This document shows, in pieces, positions 57,505-64,000 of a DNA stretch of 64,000 bases. This DNA comes from Iris pallida (taxonomy: Eukaryota; Streptophyta; Magnoliopsida; Asparagales; Iridaceae). Every line of letters begins with the position of its first letter. Position 1 is the first letter of the stretch. The notes under the pieces were generated by a model. The model was not told where the DNA came from and made no database searches. It was given only the letters and a program-made list of their open reading frames with translations. Location: positions 13,145,989-13,209,988 of the forward strand of contig JANAVB010016199.1 in NCBI GenBank assembly GCA_029216955.1, read 5' to 3'. A program made the translations under genes and the position numbers.

Positions 57505-60464
57505 TGTAACATTTCAGTCCCAAAATATGCAAGACTAGGAGACCGTATACATGCCAGCTAAGTATCGAGTGGACTCCATCCCTGCTCGAATACGTATAAG
57601 CTGTCTAGGTATTCTAATTTTATCTACCAAACAACTATAAATCTATCTACCTCAACTCACAGAATAAGTAAATCAGGAATGAACTCTAGATATTATGGTC
57701 TGCAGCCCAATAACATACATGTTCGATTAGACACAAAGAATAACTTGTGTCTATAAAACTAAGCTAAGAGCAGAATATAAATAAGGATATAATATGAAAG
57801 CTTGATAAGATACCTGAGACAAATATAAAAATAGCTCCATGATTAGTGGACCAGCTCTGCATGACTACTATCTGGAGAGAGCACCAGGTCCTCAGGGGAC
57901 ATAGCAAAGTACAAAAAACATGCCAATATATTAGTAGAGAAAATATCTATGAAATAAAAGGGCAGCTACTATAACTATCTAAGTAAAAATATGCAGTCGA
58001 GGACAATCCTAATACTAGGCCCAGCCGTACAGGCAATAATCCATGGCACCGTACTGTGATATCGATGGGCAAACAATCAATCAATACCACAGCTCTGCTA
58101 CAGAGACCATGTTAATACACAAGTAAACATGCTCTACACAAGAAAGCATGACCACGAGTCTAGATGACCAGATATTTTGGTTGAGTCCTCCCCACCCCAT
58201 TGCTCTAAAACTAACAAGTCGAGTCACGTCAAGTCAAGTAAATCTCACGAACAAGTAACAAGTCATACATGCTATTACAGAGTCCATAACCATGAATATC
58301 TCATGTCAGACTCCGTATTATATCATCATCATCCATCGTGTTTGTGTCATGTGGTCCATCATGTCAATGAACACGAATATGAAATATCGTAATGCCTAAT
58401 GTCGATATACAATGTCAATAAAATGACACTGGCACCCGAATACGATACAAATGCTACATACCGACCAATTCTACGTCCTGACAATCATGAATGAGAATAA
58501 TGTAACAATAAAATAGAAAAGATAGTAAACTATAGCATTGGCAAGATATACTTGCCTGTAACCACTGTCTGCGTGTCTGTCTAACCAACTCCAAAGTCCT
58601 TGCTACTTTCGTCACGTACGCCTACAATAAATATTCTACTATTAATAATGCACTAATAATTTACTATATATGGAATTACCATATATAGACCTTAATGATA
58701 TATTTATACCAAAACTAGTTATATTGACTTCTCTACTTAATATAACATATATAGTATTAAATCTACCTATAAAAGTAATATGTGAAAAATGTAAAAATAT
58801 CACTTTTAATTTTGTAGAATATTTATAAATTTTCTATAGCAATAATTAATATATTTTATTTATAGAAAAATATGTACACAAGCCTTATATTGATTCTATA
58901 TCAATATGCAAAGACTTGTTCCATGGTTTGGCTCCCGAAACGACAAATTCTTAATAAATATTAATTCTAGAAAAATACTATTAATTATTTAAAAATAGGT
59001 TTTCTTATCAAAATATGCACAACAATTAATTTGGTAATGGTATACGAAGTTTTAAATTAATTGGACAAGTAGAACTCATGAATTTTAGTCTTTTAATATT
59101 ACGGTGAAATGTCCAAATTTTTAATAAATAGCAAGCAAGAAAAATGCTGTAAAAGTATATGCATTGAATAGTTTAGGAAGTCTAGTTTCTTAACAAAAAT
59201 ATGGGAAGGGTAGAAGTGGTTCAGAAGTAGCCAAAAACTTGCACACAATGGGACTAGTATATTCTGGACACCCTTTTGTAGAACGAAATCCCCGAACAAA
59301 CTATTTGGAACTGTGTAGGTAGACAACTGTATATGAAAAATAGACAGAGATCTTTCCATTAGTTTTAGTTTTCTGAAAAGATAAGGTCAGAAAGTACACG
59401 AAACCCTATTTACAAAATAACGTACCTGTTATGATGAATTCAAACTTGGTTTCCAACCTTTGGGTGACTTCTAAAATCCTCTCCTCACAAAGTTCTCGTG
59501 GCTCTTCGGGGCTTGTTCGGTTTGTAGAGGGTTGGGTTAGCTTCACAATGAAAATTCTTAGAGCATCACGGGAGGTCGAAAAAGGATCGAAACTGTTGGC
59601 ACATCACAAGGTGTTGTCGGCGGCCGAGGCTATGAAAGAATTTTGGGATTAGACTTTTGGGGAGGCTTTGGCAAATAAAATTTAGGTTAACATATAATGT
59701 TTAAGGCTTATATATGTATGGGTTTGTCTAAGAAAGATTTAAGGAAAGTTTGGTAAGATTTGGTTGTACCATTTGAAAGATATGCATATTTGAATCAATG
59801 GGTCATTAATCGGTTTCCTAATTTAGAAAGTCAATGGTGGGTTTTTTGATTGAGTCAAAGATACACGAATTTGTGGCACATGGCTGAAATTAATTTGAAT
59901 TAAATTAATCTAATGTGGTTCCACTATGGGTTGGCAACCTAGGATGGTCCCCACTAAGTTTGGTTGACTAGGGTTAAGTCCCAAAAATAATTTTAATTGA
60001 TTCTGACCCCAAAATTGCACTATATGGGGCTTATGTGCCATTAAAAATAATTATCACATGGAAACTCAATTGAGTGACACACCATTAGCTTGTGCGTAGT
60101 AGGCTCCAAATGGGTCAAAACTATATATTGGATCAAATGATTTGGATCAGAGTTGGGCCTTGATTGATATTTGGAAAACTAGTCAAATTTTACGGTATAG
60201 ACTAAAATGCTATTTTACCCCTAAAGTTGTCCATAAAAAATAAGCACAGGAGAATATGTTTAGAAATGACACGATATATCAAACTGAAGGTAGACTTGTC
60301 TAGAATTCAAATTTGGAATTAGATTTGAGAAATCGATAGTTGTTGTGCTTCAAAAATTGAAGCTACTGTAAAGTACTACTATAATCATTATTTATTTTAT
60401 AATATAGTTTTCTATTAAATATTCATATAATTAAAAATATTACCAAAAAATTAGGGGGCTTACA
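57505..60464 (-). repeat. 5' LTR (right copy)
   Basis: 2960 bp beginning TGTAACATTTCAGTCCC on the plus strand and ending GGGGGCTTACA. On the minus strand this is TGTAAGCCCCC..., related to the LTR start at 43678. Confidence 0.87.
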
Positions 60465-60694
60465 ACTAGTTCAATTAATAGTAATTTTAGCAGAACTGAT
60501 AGTATTTTTCTAGAATTAATATTTTTACAACTATTAGTAGTATTTTTCAAGAATTAATAGTATTTTTCCTCGCTTACAACTAATTCAATTAAAATATTAT
60601 CAAAGATATTATCAAAAATATTTGGGGGCTTACAACTAGTTCAATTAGCCTTGGTTGAGAATATAGGGGGCTTACACCTGCTCAAGGCATCGGT
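60465..60694. repeat. serial copies of the LTR terminus
   Basis: The phrase GGGGGCTTACAACTAGTTCA, which spans the LTR end and flank at 60455-60474, recurs at about 60632. CGCTTACAACTAATTCAATT is at about 60565 and GGGGGCTTACACCTG at about 60666. Between them are several TAGTATTTTTC / GAATTAATA repeats. Three extra terminus copies in 220 bp are not explained by one insertion. Confidence 0.75.
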
Positions 60695-62474
60695 TATCAC
60701 GCCCCGATCCCAGAGAATCAAAAAGTAACCACTAGGGTAATGCCGCACAATTCTAAATTGCACTTGTACAAGGCAAAGCCATTACAGTTCCTGATATTTC
60801 TCAGAAAACAACGACATCGCAGCAGAACTAAGTAGATAAATTAAAGTTACAATAAGATATAAAGAAATATATCTTTTTATTGATAATTAAAACGAATAAA
60901 AAGACTCGTAGTTAAATAAAGAGTTTACAACAAATTACAACAACATTTGAATAGCCAATAGAATTAGTTGCCATTTAGGCTTACAACCAAACGTGCCGAC
61001 TTGGCCTACAATGAACTTGCTGACCTCGCTTACAATCTTACTAGTACAGCTGAATTACAATGTCCTATACATTACGTTCCGTATAGCAGAAAACAACGTC
61101 TTGAGAGAAGAGCTTCTGCACACCCATTCGATTCGTCGATTCCAAGTACCGATCAAACAATTTCATCCATGCATGAGCACCTGTAATGATGGCCACAAAT
61201 ATGGGTCAGTACATTGTCGTATATTGGTGAGCAGTACTGGCCCAACTCACCTAAGAAGACAATACTAAGTAATCATGTGATAGGAACATTACTAAAAATG
61301 GTCTTTCTAGTTGCCTTAGGGTCAATTGCAGTTTATACCCTACAAAAAGTAAAGCATGCTGTTCTCATAGCAGCATAATATAAAATATATATGTTATCAC
61401 CCTTTGGTGATTTTTATCCATGGCTATGTAGCCATTCCTGTACATTTATAATACTTACTCTGCCCGCATAAGACATTATTAGTATACGACCTGTCTATAT
61501 ACGGGTCACTGACTACATGTTATCTCGGACTTGTGGTTAGACGACTCCCCTTCAGCGGCGGGTAGCTACTCCAGTCTGGAAGGTTTTTGAATCACAGAGC
61601 TTTTATTTCAGCATTAAAGATTTTTGATGCCCCCTTTTAGTGCAAGGTAGCAAGTGTCACTGAAAGTCCCAAAATTTCAATGTCAGTACGTCGATACCAT
61701 CCTTTATTCCCCATAGGCCGAATCGGTTCTGTGGCCTCGGAGTACCGTTCGAGGAACTATACCTTGTGCACAAGTTGTCAACGACCATGCAAATATATAC
61801 AATTTATCTATAAAGAAAACATATAATACATGATAAAGAAAACTAAGTAAATAAGCCATAATTCTCATTCGTATTGCCACATATGTCTTGAGCTGAAGCT
61901 CGCATTACCATCTACCCAATCCAGGGTCTTAGTATAATCAATATTCTACAACAACGCTGGTTAATAGAATGTGATTACTCATTCTTTTTCCCAGATCTTT
62001 GAGACCATACGTTCTTTCGAGTCATAACTCAAACATACTCACTACCCAGTTCTCGGGTCTTATTATCTGTGTTACTATCTATTCATCAAGCTGAGGCTCG
62101 ATATACTCATCGCCCAAGTATTTGGGACTTTTGCTTCACCTGTCATATATTTTATTGCATAGCATAGAAGCATATAATTTATGAATAATTCACAAAAGTT
62201 TTCAGGGCATGTGATTGATTATCTTTCATTATCTTTTTGGGTTCCATACAAGATAACATTTAGCAACTCAACAAGTAGACATAGCATACACATATTTTTT
62301 ATTAAGTGTGAAGCTAAAGGATCTTTGAAGGACTCACACTACTCACATTTGTAAGATGGTTCCCGCCATGATCGTATAGCCTTCTGACCGATGCTTCCAT
62401 ATATTTTCAAGTCCAACAAGACTTTATCGAACCAACCAGCCATAATAATATACCATGCGGGTCAGGTCACTACA
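60695..62474 (-). repeat. 3' LTR of a further gypsy element
   Basis: The left end TATCACGCCCCGATCCC differs by one base from the common TGTCACGCCCC form. The right end is GTCACTACA at 62474. Immediately right comes the complement of the gypsy pol end, CACTTAGAAAAATTTTCGTCCTCGAA. Length is 1780 bp, minus orientation. Confidence 0.72.
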
Positions 62475-64000
62475 TAATATACCACTTAGAAAAATTTTCG
62501 TCCTCGAATTAAATAAAACTCATCTCTATAACTTCAACTAAATTTGTGAAACTTCTCATAATCAACTTGCACTATTTAACATTTCTTTGCAATATCTCGA
62601 TTGATTTTAAATAGTTTGCCATCTTGTCCATTCCTCCATTACTCATACAATTTCCTTAGCACATGATAATCGTCCTCCCGTGACTTCGTTTGAATTTAGC
62701 ATGCCACTTAGTTTGAATCATATACATATTTTAGGCGTCCCAAAAATGTATGCATTTCAAACAAGTTCAGTAATAGAGAAACGAACGAGCTACATGTATA
62801 ACTTCATTTCTGAATGCTAGCAAAACCCACTTGAGCATCTCGTATAGTCTCAACTCATTTATTCAATCTCCCAACCAACTAATAACACGATGAATGTTAC
62901 CGATTCCAACTCTAATAATTTTCCACAACCGACCCAAAATTTCCTAAAGTATTCCAACTTACTTATATCAAGTTTTCTAATGAATCAAGAGTTCCCTTTC
63001 AAGTCCATTGTCATTCATACCACAAAAATTGATAAAGCTAATGGCCACATTTTATTTTGACACCATGATTTTCTGATTATGATCCATTTTCTAAGTTGTA
63101 CCATCATTCGACTCTAGTAAAATTTCCTGATGTACTCAATTTTCTTTCGTATTGATCAAGACAACATATTATCATCTTGCATATGCAACTCTCATTTCTA
63201 GCAGCATTTAAATCTGAGGGTAACACCAATAGCAATCGCTTTCATCGATCACGACTATATGCACTATCCCATCTCGTTATTACACTTTATCCTCAATTAC
63301 GATCTGATTATCCATCAATGAAATTATTTTGGCTGTCTCAATGCAACTATCCATCAAGTAGTGCAGCTCAATACGATTCAACCAACCAACCAATCCAGTC
63401 AGTTCTCAACATTCCAAATAAAGGCATCCAAGTTCCAAAACCAATATGATCTATCATTCCATCCAACGTTATAATATCAAATTTTCCAATCTCCATTCCA
63501 TTCCGAAGTTTACTTCACGACATATCACACTCATTCCGACTATACCAATACAACATCAATAGGGACATCCTAAGGGTTTCCAACAGTTAATTATTCCTTT
63601 GGTCAAGTCTCTACGGTCAGCTATTCTAAGCTAAACCAGATATTCACCTAATCCATCTGAGATTGATAGCTATTAGGGACATACTTATCTTTTATCTTAG
63701 TGGCATCAATTTTTATTGTAGGGTCACTCTTCTTATCGCATGAACAATCTATGATACGACTAATCTAAGGAACATTGGACGCTACCCTAATCTCATGAAC
63801 TCATTCCCAATCCACACACTAAAATATTATAGCCTACAAATTTGAAACTCATGCAACCAACAGAAACATCTAGGGTCAAGTCTATCTACCTGTACTTATC
63901 CTTAGGTTATACCCAACAAAGTTATTCTAGACTTACCCACAATCGACAAAATCCATCCAATAATTCTTATGGGTCAATCTCAAAGTCATCATAGAGATTT
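62475..64000 (-). other. decayed internal region of the last gypsy element
   Basis: Only the polypurine and GAGGACGAAAATTTTT signature near 62475-62515 is recognisable. The rest shows no gag, RT or integrase motif in any frame I could read and continues past the window end. Confidence 0.5.

Larger units (their letters stand above)
53150..60464 (-). mobile_element. second non-autonomous chromovirus-derived LTR element
   Basis: Two direct LTRs of about 2.95 kb (right copy 57505-60464, TGTAACATTTCAG...GGGGGCTTACA) surround a 1405 bp internal region. The minus orientation is shown by the polypurine and GAGGACAAAATTTT complement just right of 56099. A chromodomain fragment survives at 56180-56428; no RT or integrase is seen. 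The left end near 53150 has diverged, so no duplication can be checked. Confidence 0.82.

Overview
The window is repeat-rich plant nuclear DNA with no recognisable host gene. The case for a plant genome rests on nested LTR retrotransposons of plant-specific types (a Tat-type Ty3/gypsy element with a second RNase H, and chromodomain-bearing Tekay-like chromoviruses), an initiator-Met tRNA primer site, hAT and Harbinger-like MITEs, a CACTA terminus, long (TA)n tracts, and canonical plant introns inside one element. The species cannot be named from this evidence.

Layout. 33-6231: a non-coding LTR element with unequal LTRs. 6232-8366: the 3' end of a CACTA element, then an LTR ending in GGGTCGTGACA. 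8395-12120: low-complexity DNA, two related Harbinger-like MITEs and a well-preserved 538 bp hAT MITE. 12413-18029: a minus-oriented LTR of a TGTAA...TTACA family, split by a 2.8 kb solo LTR. 18030-22600: degenerate LTR-derived DNA and a minus-oriented copy of the LTR also seen at 7056-8366. 22671-39193: the main element (below). 39409-39964: two paralogous foldback elements separated and flanked by dinucleotide tracts. 42052-43525: (TA)n tracts with an embedded SINE-like unit. 43678-50338 and about 53150-60464: two members of one non-autonomous chromovirus-derived family with LTRs over 2.6 kb, in opposite orientations. Between them (50339-53140) lies a truncated Tekay-like element with integrase and chromodomain remnants. 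60695-64000: another minus-oriented LTR and the start of its decayed internal region.

The main element is a minus-strand Tat-lineage retrotransposon: 5' LTR 38051-39193 with a TATA box, a tRNA-Arg primer site that overlaps the gag start codon, then gag, protease, reverse transcriptase, RNase H, second RNase H and integrase, all carrying nonsense codons and frameshifts. Between integrase and the 3' LTR remnant lies a complete-looking gene on the opposite strand (23598-28464). It has its own TATA promoter, two introns whose splice sites join the reading frames exactly, a plant-mobile-domain-like centre, an acidic region, a coiled-coil C-terminus and a poly(A) signal. It also carries several stops and two frameshifts.

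The most unusual signal is the heptamer GCGTAAA. It recurs dozens of times in the LTR U3, in a regularly spaced array directly upstream of the antisense gene's TATA box, in a 38 bp satellite inside that gene's first intron, and, as inverted pairs, in tandem repeats of the gag N-terminus. I did not notice it in the pol region. One hypothesis is that this is a dispersed binding site for a protein made by the element.
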